From the NCBI GenBank assembly GCA_005406025.1, contig BGZK01002072.1, positions 1 to 64,000 on the forward strand: a stretch of DNA of 64,000 nucleotides. Reading direction: 5' to 3'. Each line of letters begins with the position of its first letter. Position 1 is the first letter of the stretch. The stretch is from Eumeta japonica. Its lineage: Eukaryota; Arthropoda; Insecta; Lepidoptera; Psychidae. This document shows positions 35,401 to 45,100 of the stretch, piece by piece. The notes under the pieces were generated by a model. It made no database searches. It worked only from the letters and a program-made list of their open reading frames with translations, and was not told the origin of the DNA. A program made the position numbers and the translations under genes.

Positions 35401-36848
35401 AATGAGCGTCGCTAAAAAGTTTTTCAAGAAACAGAGACAAAATATGAAAAGAAATTGCTTAGAACTCCCGTCTCGCCGAGATTGCGACAACGATTCACGT
35501 ATATCGTTACCTTTGCCCACAAAAGAAGCCTACAAAGGAATGGAGAATATAATAAACTCTGGGTCTAAAGTCAATAACACTAATTTACACGTGGAACGGT
35601 CTAATAGTGGTATCAAAGAAACAAGGAATGTATTGAACCCTAACATCCTCGAGGATGAATCGAAAGATAATGTACCATATAAAAATTATTCCAATACCAG
35701 AAAATCGTGGAATAAAATGAATGAAGCAAAAAATGGTGCACAAAACATAATGAACATTTACACTAACGTACCGGAAACTCAAGTCCCTCAACATCAAATT
35801 GTGGCTTCTAATGTGGCGCCTATTCAAATCTCAAATAAGTGTATCGCGGGCCAAAGGAGCAGCGTCTCTGAAGAATGCCTTCAGAGTCACGCTACAGAAC
35901 AGCCCGAGATGAGGACTGTATCGCAACAATGTAGTCTAGAATACAGTTCGGCATCCGAAATAGCAATGCCGCATACCTGTTCTGATCAAACGATTAACAC
36001 TCATTCTGAAATGACATCACTTCAAGAAACACACAGCGCATTGTGCTCCACCAACGAAATAACGGATACTGAAAGTTTTGGCCAATATATTGATTATTTA
36101 CAACCGGTGAAAACTCAAGAACATAAGGATAAAATAGCAGACAATGTAAAAGACAAATCTTTGCAGGATATTTCTGAAGAGTGCACCATGCACAGTGACG
36201 AGGTGAACAGGTCGAGCACCCCGCACAATTTAGATGAAGCAGAGCTGGGAGAGCTAGACAATTTGTTGCAAGGATCGGGAGAAGAAAGACGTGGGATGGT
36301 GAATTCTAAAGAGAAGATCGACGATGACAAAGACTCCTATTTTATGGCTAAAACCACGTACGACTTCGAGACATGCAGTACGAACGCGAGCGAGCAGGGC
36401 TTCGAAAACGAAAGTGACATCTATTGCCCAAATTACCAGATGTCTGAAGTCAGCATAAGAAGTCACGGGCTGTACGCACCTTCGCCGTCGTCCATGTGTC
36501 CGAATGAAATAAGCTTTAGTAACGAAGACGTATCTAATATCGAAAGCCAATACGTGAATTTCGATCCCGCTTGGAGGCAGACGATCAAAGGCAACCCAAA
36601 GATGGGTAAATTCGCTGCCAGCCCGACTCTGAGCTGCCCCGAGGTGAATCGTGAAAGCAGTCCCGTGTCGTTTGCCAGCGAAATAGACGAATTGTATACG
36701 CAGATAACGAGTAAAGAAAGAGTGCAAAAAGTGGATCCGGCGTTGGACGTGACAGTGAACAGTGACGTCACACTGAAACCGTGCGACAGTGACAGTTGCG
36801 TGAGCGAGGCGGTGTCGGATGTTCCCCAAAACAGAGACCACTGTCTAG
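20456..36848 (+). CDS. ADGRA3: Adhesion G-protein-coupled receptor A3-like (ADGRA/GPR125 family), 9 coding exons, two one-base frame breaks
   Basis: Coding exons: 20456-20688, 20805-20870, 20955-21170, 23296-24173, 24410-24557, 24703-24879, 26144-26378, 30436-30567, 33969-36848; GT-AG sites with consistent phases except exon 5. The corrected length would be about 1654 aa. Domains: signal peptide (1-19), LRR N-cap (CPSFCMC), about four LRRs (78-172), LRR C-cap (NPLICDCNLLWL), Ig domain (about 235-330), hormone-receptor motif (about 335-397, C...W...C), GAIN (about 400-715), seven membrane segments (about 745-1036) and a roughly 600-residue Ser/Asn-rich tail. Vertebrate ADGRA2/3 work at the cell surface in Wnt/planar polarity signalling and bind PDZ proteins through a C-terminal ETTV; Drosophila has one counterpart (I believe CG15744). 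Oddities: a one-base loss in exon 5 (stop TGA at 24496), an extra base in the C run 36824-36827 that pushes the literal frame on to 36883, and no consensus GPS cleavage site. Confidence 0.93.
22050..23025. mobile_element. Foldback-like repeat pair in ADGRA intron 3
   Basis: The arm at 22050-22200 ('tagaattgactatgcatctt ... cgcaaatatttgtaatctt ... aacttgaccaaag') and the arm at 22880-23025 (reverse complement 'tggaattgatcattcatctt ... cacaaatattcataaactcc ... aactttgccag') are diverged inverted copies of about 140 bp. No ORF lies between them. They may be one element with long inverted ends or two insertions in opposite orientation. Confidence 0.6.
25325..25410. repeat. Dispersed repeat end, 'ggacagacatacagatgg' / 'attagggttcc'
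   Basis: The string of 'gacagac'/'gatggac' units followed by 'gatatggtgaactattagggttcc' matches the reverse end of the TAGGGTTC repeat at about 47150-47222 ('ggacggacggacggatatgg ... aaggttccg'). It sits in ADGRA intron 6. Confidence 0.5.
29035..30320. mobile_element. TAGGGTTC-ended element, longest copy, in ADGRA intron 7
   Basis: The left end 'tagggttctgagccaaaatg' and right end 'cagaaccctata' form short inverted termini (TAGGGTTCTGA...). The right third (30000-30320, reversed) matches copies at 46538 and 53527, sharing 'tataactagaaa', 'gtatgttgact', 'acttacgtccttytgttga' and 'tattaagcgttatcttcgt'. The left third matches the far end of the 46.5-47.2 copy. The middle holds a CT-rich block and two 18-bp palindromes. 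It is non-coding and its superfamily is unknown. Confidence 0.7.
30719..31620 (-). mobile_element. Decayed pogo/Tigger transposon, C-terminal part of the transposase
   Basis: On the minus strand, in broken frames: PRMTPL followed one frame away by MQPMDQNGMEQK (the QPMDQG block of Tigger/jerky transposases), then YKKKLL. Further on comes the acidic tail PKTDDEIIAQL ... EPANEEDNDNDSDS ... ISHSQ. The plus-strand left edge 'tagtagagcctccataatcc' resembles a pogo terminal repeat. Catalytic N-terminal parts were not found. It lies in ADGRA intron 8. Confidence 0.6.
32555..33660 (-). mobile_element. Decayed mariner-family transposon
   Basis: Transposase on the minus strand, broken by frameshifts. 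The DNA-binding part (33486-33150) has VQNWFKHFQSGNFDVKDEHR, IDAILEKVEQDRHISPHDIA and WVPHELTERD, the mariner linker motif. The catalytic part (about 32950-32760) shows the mariner HxDNARP block and SPDLAPSGFHLFRSLQNPLG. The 3' terminal region includes 'aggttgggaaaaaagg', similar to mariner inverted ends. The other end is degraded. It lies in ADGRA intron 8. Confidence 0.85.
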
Positions 36849-37440
36849 TACGCCATTACTGTGCCATTAGGTTAAGTGTATAAAGCTTTATATTTACGTA
36901 GTTTATTTGTACATTCTATTCCGAATTGTAATTATTAGGTGATCATCTCGAAATTAATCATATTTTGTAAATTTTATTTGTAAATGTTTATACTAGACTG
37001 TAATTTTACAATTATTTGCATTTTTCATTTTTTAATGGAATTGTTATAGAAAAACATAGCTTACGTCAATGTGACTGCATTTGCCATGTAGTAAGTATAT
37101 ATTTGTGTGCCAAAACTTTGGAAAATCTTGAATGAAGAACGTACTTTTTTAAATTTTAATGGAATGTTTCAAAATTTCATTAAATTTGGCAAATGTAAAA
37201 TGTGTGAAAAAAGTTGACTGACTACAATACTTACCTGCCTCTCTTTCTAGTCTTTTTTAAAATCTTTTACAATGTATTCTATGATTATGATCAATAAATA
37301 GTATTTCTTTTTAATACATTTTGAAAGTCCTATGATCATATTACATCTGTTCTGATTTATTTTTGAAAGTAAATCTGTTAGTAATACACTAAATCATATG
37401 TGGATAATGTGAAAGTATTGAAATAAATTGTGCCTAATTA
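36849..37440 (+). promoter_or_regulatory. ADGRA 3' UTR with candidate polyadenylation signals
   Basis: AT-rich sequence after the stop contains AATAAA at 37293-37298 and 37422-37427, about 450 and 575 bases beyond the TAG at 36846-36848. Either could end the transcript. Confidence 0.4.
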
Positions 37441-39250
37441 TAATACCATGTATGTATCATACCATTATACCTAAGTATGATATCAGGGCTATTGTAAACA
37501 AGGTCTAATGTCTTTGGCATACAATTTGATATATAGAGAAATGATCGACGATATACAGAAAATGTTTGATTCACGCAGATTGATATCTGATGAAACTTAA
37601 AAGATGATTCTGCGCATAAAAATAATGATAGCTAATTATGTAATAAAATGTTTTTGACAGTAATGTTAATATATATATTGATGATCAACTTGCAGTTTTA
37701 CAACATATTTGTAAACTTAACAAAACCATAGTACCCACATTAGCTGGATAACTGGTAATATCAACTGAACAATTAGTAATAACTGTTAATGTCTACTTGG
37801 ATTTTTAAATACTTTAATTTGTCATGGTATTGAGACCCCATGTTGAATTGTGTGGTGATTTCTCTGTAATGCTCTAGGTTAATCCCAAAATTTGTATGGC
37901 TTTACTGATCTTATTGTCAGCATATTGACATTTTTATATGAATGATTGTTTGCTTTAAATATATTTTTAATTTACGAAGTACGAAAGTGTCTTATAGAGT
38001 AAAAGCTTTGTCCATTCTCTCATTGCTAAGACAACTATTTTTTCAGGAAAAAAAATCCATGTTTTCAAAAGACCAAGAAATTCCAGACGTTCCAATTGTT
38101 TTAAGAATAAAGCTCGGGTAGATGGGGCTTGTTTATTATAAATTTACATGTTTTCCTACTACATAAGAAATGCCTGGGATTGTAGTTTTTTCATGAAGTT
38201 AAACATTATTTAAGAATAGTAAAATGAAATTATTTTTGAAAGAACGATTGGTATACATTTTAAAACTTCGCTGTCATACCAGGAAATACTTGACAATTTC
38301 GTACTTATTAAAGTTGGGGGAAATGGGAATTTTTTTAGGAAAAAAATATAAATTTGGTTATTTTTCGGAACTCTTCCCAATTTTCTTCCTGATTCTTGCT
38401 GTTTATTTCTTGAAATCTATGTATTATTGAATGTACATGTAATATGAATTTTGGGATTGACAACTGAATCACAAAACTTGTGCTGATGTGATATTTTTGT
38501 TGCGCGGTTTAATGCGCATCTGTTTTTCTAAGTAGTGTAGAATGTATAATGACTATTTGGAGATATATTGTGTTTTGTGAATATATTATATTGGGAATGA
38601 AAATTTATTAACGGTTAGCTTTTGTGGGCATATTGCGTATTAAAAAGCATTGCACAAATGTTTTTTTTTTCTCTTATTCAGAATGAATGTACACAAAGTA
38701 AGGCACTAATCTGGCTCAATCTGAATAGCTTAAAGCAGTGCACCTCAATAATTAAAATTACTCATATAATCGTTTAAGTATCTACATGATTGTTAGAGCA
38801 GACTGTAAGCTCTAGCATTATATTGTTTAAGCTATTTTTTTTTGTAGCAAAAATTAGGTGGTTTATTACGAATCACAATGTTACCCATATTACATGAAAT
38901 TAGCGATTTTGACTTAATAGTTCTATTGTACATTATAATATGCAAAGAAAACGTATAACAGTTTTATAATTGAAGTAGATTTTCTTTCATCTCTTATGAT
39001 AAATGAAAATAGAAATCGCAAAAATTACTTCCACCTGCTTACGTTTATATAAGCATAGTTATAATTTTTTTCTCGAACTAAAAATATGAAGACGGGTTAT
39101 ATTTATATATGTTAATTGACATCTGAGCATCCAAGAAATAGTTTAATTTAATATTGCATAAAAGAATAGTAGTCTTTTGATTTACTTGAAATTTTGTCAC
39201 AATATTGTATTGAAAATACGCACACGGTTATTTTTTGAATGTACTAGAAT
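37441..39250. other. Intergenic, no gene recognised
   Basis: AT-rich sequence without a supportable ORF, RNA gene or clear repeat. It may include an extended 3' UTR of the ADGRA gene. Confidence 0.4.
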
Positions 39251-39354
39251 TTAACCCTCGACTTCGTTCGCGTATCTATACTATTGGACAGAACTGCTAT
39301 ACCGATATTAAAAATTCTTTTATATACAGAAAGCTACATATTTACATTAAATTT

Positions 39355-39840
39355 TTATACTAACGTTTGCGCCGGCTTCGTATAAATCGGAAACTTGACC
39401 GGGATCGGCACTTGAATGGAAATGAGATGGGAACCACATTCGAAAGCCGGGGCCGGAGTCGAAATTTGGAAATTGAGAAATCGAAATGAGAGAAAATTCG
39501 AAAAAAAAACATCGAGTTTCGAAATATGGAAAAGAAATTTTAACAATAAAGTTTTATATGGTGATTATCTCGGATTAATGTAACAATTATAAAATAAAAA
39601 ATGGCACATTTTCTTTACTAAGAAATAAATATAAAAAATCCATAGATTCTATATAATTGTATAGTTATATAATTTTTTCGTATGTTTTGTACTTTCCATA
39701 CATATTTGAACTCAACCGTAGATAAAAAAGAAACCAAATCCAATTCAAGACTGGAATAAGAATCAATAGCGTGACCGGCATCGAAATCAGGAGCAGCACC
39801 AGGACCAGAATCGAAAGCGGGAGCAAAATCGATCAATATA
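39355..39840. repeat. GAATCG/GAAATCG-type minisatellite flanking a duplicated segment
   Basis: 39385-39500 and 39765-39840 are runs of loosely repeated hexamers such as 'gggaac', 'cggagtcgaa', 'atcgaaat' and 'gaatcgaaagcggg'. The same low-complexity family recurs at 48300-48540, 50395-50470 and 51230-51420. It is often next to 'cgcgggtgaagcc'-like sequence, wording I associate with lepidopteran repeats. Confidence 0.6.
39543..39745. repeat. Direct repeat, copy 1 (about 200 bp)
   Basis: Shares with 40616-40822 the phrases 'ttatatggtgatt', 'attaatgtaacaattataaa', 'aatggcacatttt/c', 'ctttactaagaaataaatat', 'aatccatagatt', 'tatataattttttcgtatgt' and 'aaaaaagaaaccaaatc', in the same order and strand. 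Confidence 0.85.
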
Positions 39841-40615
39841 AATTATGGAGTACATTCTGTATCCACGCGGGTCGAGAGTTTGTTAATAATATTCAAGTCT
39901 ACAGTAAACTATATCTGAGAAGATCCTTGTGTCACATGCGAAAGCGCATGTTGTTGTTTTAATTTCAATGAGTTCTGATTTTCTGGCTTTGGACTTTTAA
40001 AATCAATATTTTTAAATCTCTTCAGTACACGTACTATCTTTCCAATGAACATGTTGGAAAATGAAGTCGAAAAACGAAATCAAGTGCCAAAGTGTAATTT
40101 ATTTTCAACGATCTGTTTCCGAAACTATTATTCGGAACTCTCGTAAATTAACACGCTACCGACTGAAGGATAGTGATAACATTTTTGTACAGCAATAGAG
40201 GTGTATGGATCGCACATCGCTCATTTTAATCAGTATAGATCACGTAGATCATTGATGGCGAATCGTCCGATGTGAGTTTTTGAGTTGAACAAAATCAAAT
40301 CTTTCGCATCCCACAAATCAAGCAGTCTGCTCTGAACGTTGTCACCCTGTTAGCGATAACCTTTCCCGGCATTGGGCCGGCGTAGGTCGACGGGAGTGGC
40401 GGCCCTGCAGTGCGTGGGTGGGGTGACACCCTGACGGTGGAATGTTTCTACGATTTCGGTGAGAAATGGTCTGATTGGTAATGACTTTATCTAGTTAATA
40501 AACTGTCGAGTTATTAACGGATAAGTTTTATGTGAATATGCTTGCGTGGTGTCTAAACGATACATCTTTATTATATAAAAAAAAATTTAATTGAATTAAT
40601 ATACAAAATAAATTT

Positions 40616-40822
40616 TAAGTCTTATATGGTGATTGATTATTTCGAATTAATGTAACAATTATAAAATAAAAAAATGGCACATTTCCTTTACTAAGAAATA
40701 AATATAACAAATCCATAGATTGTATTATATACCTGGTTATATAATTTTTTCGTATGTTTTATGCTTTATATACAACATTCGAACTAAACGAACCATAAAA
40801 AAGAAACCAAATCTAATTGTAT
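40616..40822. repeat. Direct repeat, copy 2 (about 200 bp)
   Basis: Second copy of the 39543-39745 segment, same orientation, 1.07 kb away and similar throughout, with small indels. No other homology between the flanks was seen. Confidence 0.85.
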
Positions 40823-40984
40823 TCTGTTTACTATTTACAATGAGTAATTCATTGAAAACAAACAATTGTTGTTTTCGATGAATTACCCAGTTTATATGAG
40901 GTTATAGTGGATTATTTTGATATGTTATTTATAAATATATATTAACATTAATTTACAACCATGTCAATAATAAAAACACAGACC

Positions 40985-41335
40985 TAGGGCGAGTCGGATT
41001 CGCACGCAAAGGGTTCCGTAGCACAATACAATATTTGATAGCATAATACTTGTTTTACATTGTCTTTAAAAAATAATTAAAGAAGGGATAGAAAATGAAA
41101 TCGAGCGAAAAATTCTAAAGAAAATAGGTTTCTTGTATGGGGGACCCCTTTTAATTTTTAACTTTATTTTTTTTTGCTTTTGTTATTGCGGCCGTAGTAA
41201 TACATACTGAAAATGTTAAGTATCTACCTATTACAATTCAAAAGATACAGCCCTGTGAATAACGGACAGACAGACCGAAGGTCATTCTTAGTAACATGGT
41301 TTCGTTGACACCCTTTGGGTACAGAATCCTAAAAA
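40985..41335. repeat. Dispersed lepidopteran-type repeat
   Basis: Begins 'agggcgagtcggattcgcac ... gggttccgtagcac' and ends 'acggacagacagaccgaagg ... accctttgggtacagaatcc', wording I associate with dispersed lepidopteran repeats. No coding capacity. Class unknown. Confidence 0.5.
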
Positions 41336-41830
41336 TACAACTACACACAAATTTGGATTAGTTTTTGGATAAAAAAAATTGACCAATGGTAACGACTTCT
41401 ATGGAGCTTTCACTCCATAGAACCAAATAGGTAGGTACTAATTACTGTTATCGCCGTTGCTATTATAAATTACTTATGATTAGAAATATCTGCATCTATT
41501 ATAATATTAGTAAGAACTAAATTAGGATATTATTATAAATATTGGAAACGGTTATACTTATCTAATACGCATGACGTGGATTTTACTTTTAGATCTGATA
41601 GAATAATTGATAACTAGTGTAGAACACTGATTCATCAACAATTCATGACCTGATCGAACAGAATATTTTGTAGATTGTGGGCAATGAAGATTGTATACCT
41701 ATTTATTATGATTTTTTTATTACTTTTACGCTTTTGTTTTCTTTTTCTATTAAGTTATTGTCTTATATGCTACTCAAATTAATTTTACTTGTGTTAAAAT
41801 CATTGACGGTCGTACGTAGTTGAAATGCGT

Positions 41831-41836
41831 TTTATT
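41831..41836 (-). promoter_or_regulatory. Candidate polyadenylation signal of the EPHX4-like gene
   Basis: Plus-strand TTTATT (AATAAA on the coding strand) about 310 bases beyond the TAG at 42144. Nothing nearer was seen. Confidence 0.3.
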
Positions 41837-42143
41837 ATAACGGAATTATAAAAATTAAATATGAACAAAATTAAAATTATACATCATAAGTTAAAATTTA
41901 AACTAGAGAGTTAAAGCAAGCGGCGCTGGTATTCAACTTCACAACAGATTCACGAATAAATAATGACCCACCCCATTTTTTGATTCAGTGTTTTTGTAGA
42001 AACCAATAAACGTATTATGCACTTTAGGACACTGTCTACATACAGTTGGGGGGGTTGCGTGTAGTCGAAAATCATTGTTTTGACAAGTTCTTCTCTTCAT
42101 AGGCTCGGACGAGATCTTGAGGACTACTGTTTGGAAAGTAGGC

Positions 42144-45100
42144 CTAAGCGGTCGTGGGTAGTACGAGCCGCGCGCGCGACACGGCGGCGCTGAGTTCGCG
42201 CCCGCGGCCCGCCACGGCGCCGAACACACGCCCCATCAGCCCTTTAGAACTTTCCACCGACTGCATCGCCGATTTGTCTTCATCTGTAATATTTATTTTC
42301 AATTTGCTTGTACATATTATCGCATTATCTGCAACTTATAGTGGTACAAGAGAGACACATCAACGTTCTGAACGGTGCAGTGATGTAATGTAACATGCAA
42401 CAAGAATATACGTTCATTCGAAGAAAATTTTAATAATACGTACACAATGGCGTCTAATATCGTCGATCAATAAAAATCGACATAAGTATGTCATATGAGT
42501 GTGACGGAATGAGGTAGGAGGTTTATTTGTTACACTCTTGATAATATAGTCACGTCTGAATTTGTATAGTGAAAAACATTAAACTGCATTCGGTAAATCG
42601 TTTGCAGCTATTGAAATATGTTATTTATTTATCCAACGTAATGTTACGTTTAATAGAAGCGGCGGTACAACTTAAAGGACTTTGGCCGTTATGACTGTCT
42701 AGAAGACATGTTTATTTATTGAGTGTGCATATCTACAAACATCGACGAAGAGATGTGAACACGAAAGACGTGCCGAATTAGGTAAGTGTTCTCTAGGCTA
42801 AGTCTAGTAGGTTCGTAATGAGCTTAACAAAGTACACTCACGTATAAGAAATTCTTCTATGACGGGTAACACTTCATGTTCTGCCGCATGAGCCCGAGTA
42901 ACTAGCCGTAAAGTTGGTGAGGCGCAGTACTCTGCGCTCGCGACGATTTGAGCCGCGCCGTTTCCTTCGCGCGGGCCCACCAGCAGCGCCGGCGGGTCCA
43001 CACGACTGCCCCTGCGGATACGCCACCACGCCGCACCTGACGAGTAAAAATCTTATTAGAATAAAGAGATATAAGAATAATTTACAACAGTAGTAAGATA
43101 TATATCTTTTTATGAGGCATATTAATTTAGTTATGACGTTTGTAGTGTATGGTGGTAAAGCGATACCACTTAGCTGCAGTGCAAAAATGGGCCAGCTCGA
43201 CCGGCGAAATCCTACATTCTCAGAGAATACGGACGTGAAATGAAGTGAAGCTTCCGCTGTTTCATTTCGTCCAGTGAGTGAGAGTTCCGGCAAACCACCC
43301 ACCCTTCCATCTGCCCGATCCCCTACATAATATATCCTATTCCCTCTCAAGAGGCCAGCAACGCACTGGTGACTCTTTTGAGTTGCGTGTGTCCATGGTT
43401 GGCGGAGGCTATATACACTTAAGAACTAATTTTAGGTAACTTTGATATTATTTTTAATAGTATTCACCGCTATCATTATTAAAGCGACACTTATTTTGTG
43501 TTAGAGATTCGCTTATTATTTAGCGTAAATATGTCGTCATAATCCTTTTTATAAGTTTTTTTTTTAATATACTTGTAATTAATTCATTTTATTGTACAAT
43601 AGACATGATCTAAAAATATAATAACATAAGCGGATTGTAAATTACTATCGAGATTTCTTTACAAACTCCTAACCTCTGATGTAGTTGAGCGCGCCGCTCC
43701 AGTCGCGGGCGCGGAGGCGGGCGCCCTCGGCCAGCCATCGCTCCGGCAGCATCGGCCACTGGTGTCCAAAGCGATGATAGTATGGAAAACGATATTGCAC
43801 TATTACTTCGGAGAGCAGTGTCTAATTCACTATAGTATATAGGTCTACTCACAAAACTGTCCTGTGGGCCCACTCAATTTTCATAGAGATGTGCAAAATA
43901 ATTTTGCACATCAGTAAGAATATTACTAAACCTAATTTTAATGTGGTGGAGTCTTATGGCGGAGTTTAGCCGTGGTCGACTTGGCTATCATACTCGGAGA
44001 ATTGAGGCGTGAAGTAACAGTTTCCTCTGTTGCATTTCGTCCCATCATCATCCCACTTTCGCCTTCAACACCACACTTCTCCTTCATCGCCCCAATTCAC
44101 CTGCCATCAGCTTACACCCTCCATCAGTTTTTATCCTATTCCTGCCTAAGAAGCCGGAAACGCACTGGTGACAATTCTAGTGTTGCGAATATCCATGGGC
44201 GGCAGTGACCATTTACTATTCGGAGGCTCACATGCTCGTTTGTCCCTCGAAACTGCTATAAAAAAGCTTTCTTTTAGAACCATCCACCCAGTGACTTGAT
44301 TTTTGTATTGTTTTTTATGTCACTTTGAAAAGTTCATTTTAGTATTTTCAGTACGTTCAGTATTATATAAATTATATAATGTAAACGAATTGAATTCAAA
44401 ATTATTGTAAAATACTTTTTGATTTATCTCAAAATCATGAAAAATTTCCATAATAATCACGACTAACGGCTGTCGCGATTTGATTTTATTACTAGTTAGG
44501 TGTTATCTTTTTTATAATGGACATTCCCCTTATTGTGTAACGTTTCATTCAATGTTTTTCGAAGACGTCCAGTAAATTTTGTATTCGTAAACATAAATCT
44601 ACAAGTTTCCACACACGCAACACAACAATGTAGTTCTGACACGAACACAAAGTATTAGCGTGTCTTAACATTATTTGTACAGACGTGGATTTCGCGTACG
44701 CTACTGAGGCCCGTACGCCACTTACGATGTCGTGTCTGTTCGCTGAGCATCCAGACTTGGCCGAGATACGAGCATAATTCATTCGTAAATAACGACTAGA
44801 GATAAAAAAAATCAAATGAGAACTGGCTACGCAGTGTGCTGGAAAAGTACGGTATGGCAACATTGGATGGTTGGAGCGCACATCCAATGTTGTCAGGTTT
44901 GTCCTCTTTATTACTACTAATTTGGATGTGTACACAATCCAAATTTCAAATAGCTTTTGCATTTCGATTGTCGAAATGTCCAGCTAATCAGAAAAAGGTA
45001 GGCTCTACGTTGCATAAATGCAATGCAATGTTTGTTGACGCGAACTTAATAGACGACAGTTGCTATCGACTTTTTTACCCGTTTTAACCTGTTCACGCGA

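Noticed and set aside
36254..36841. A 195-aa minus-strand ORF
   Set aside because: It is the antisense shadow of the ADGRA cytoplasmic tail, which has clear family support.
43610..43873. An 87-aa minus-strand ORF beginning MGPQDSF
   Set aside because: It is a different frame from the hydrolase exon 4 (43758-43674), which fits the family and splice phases.
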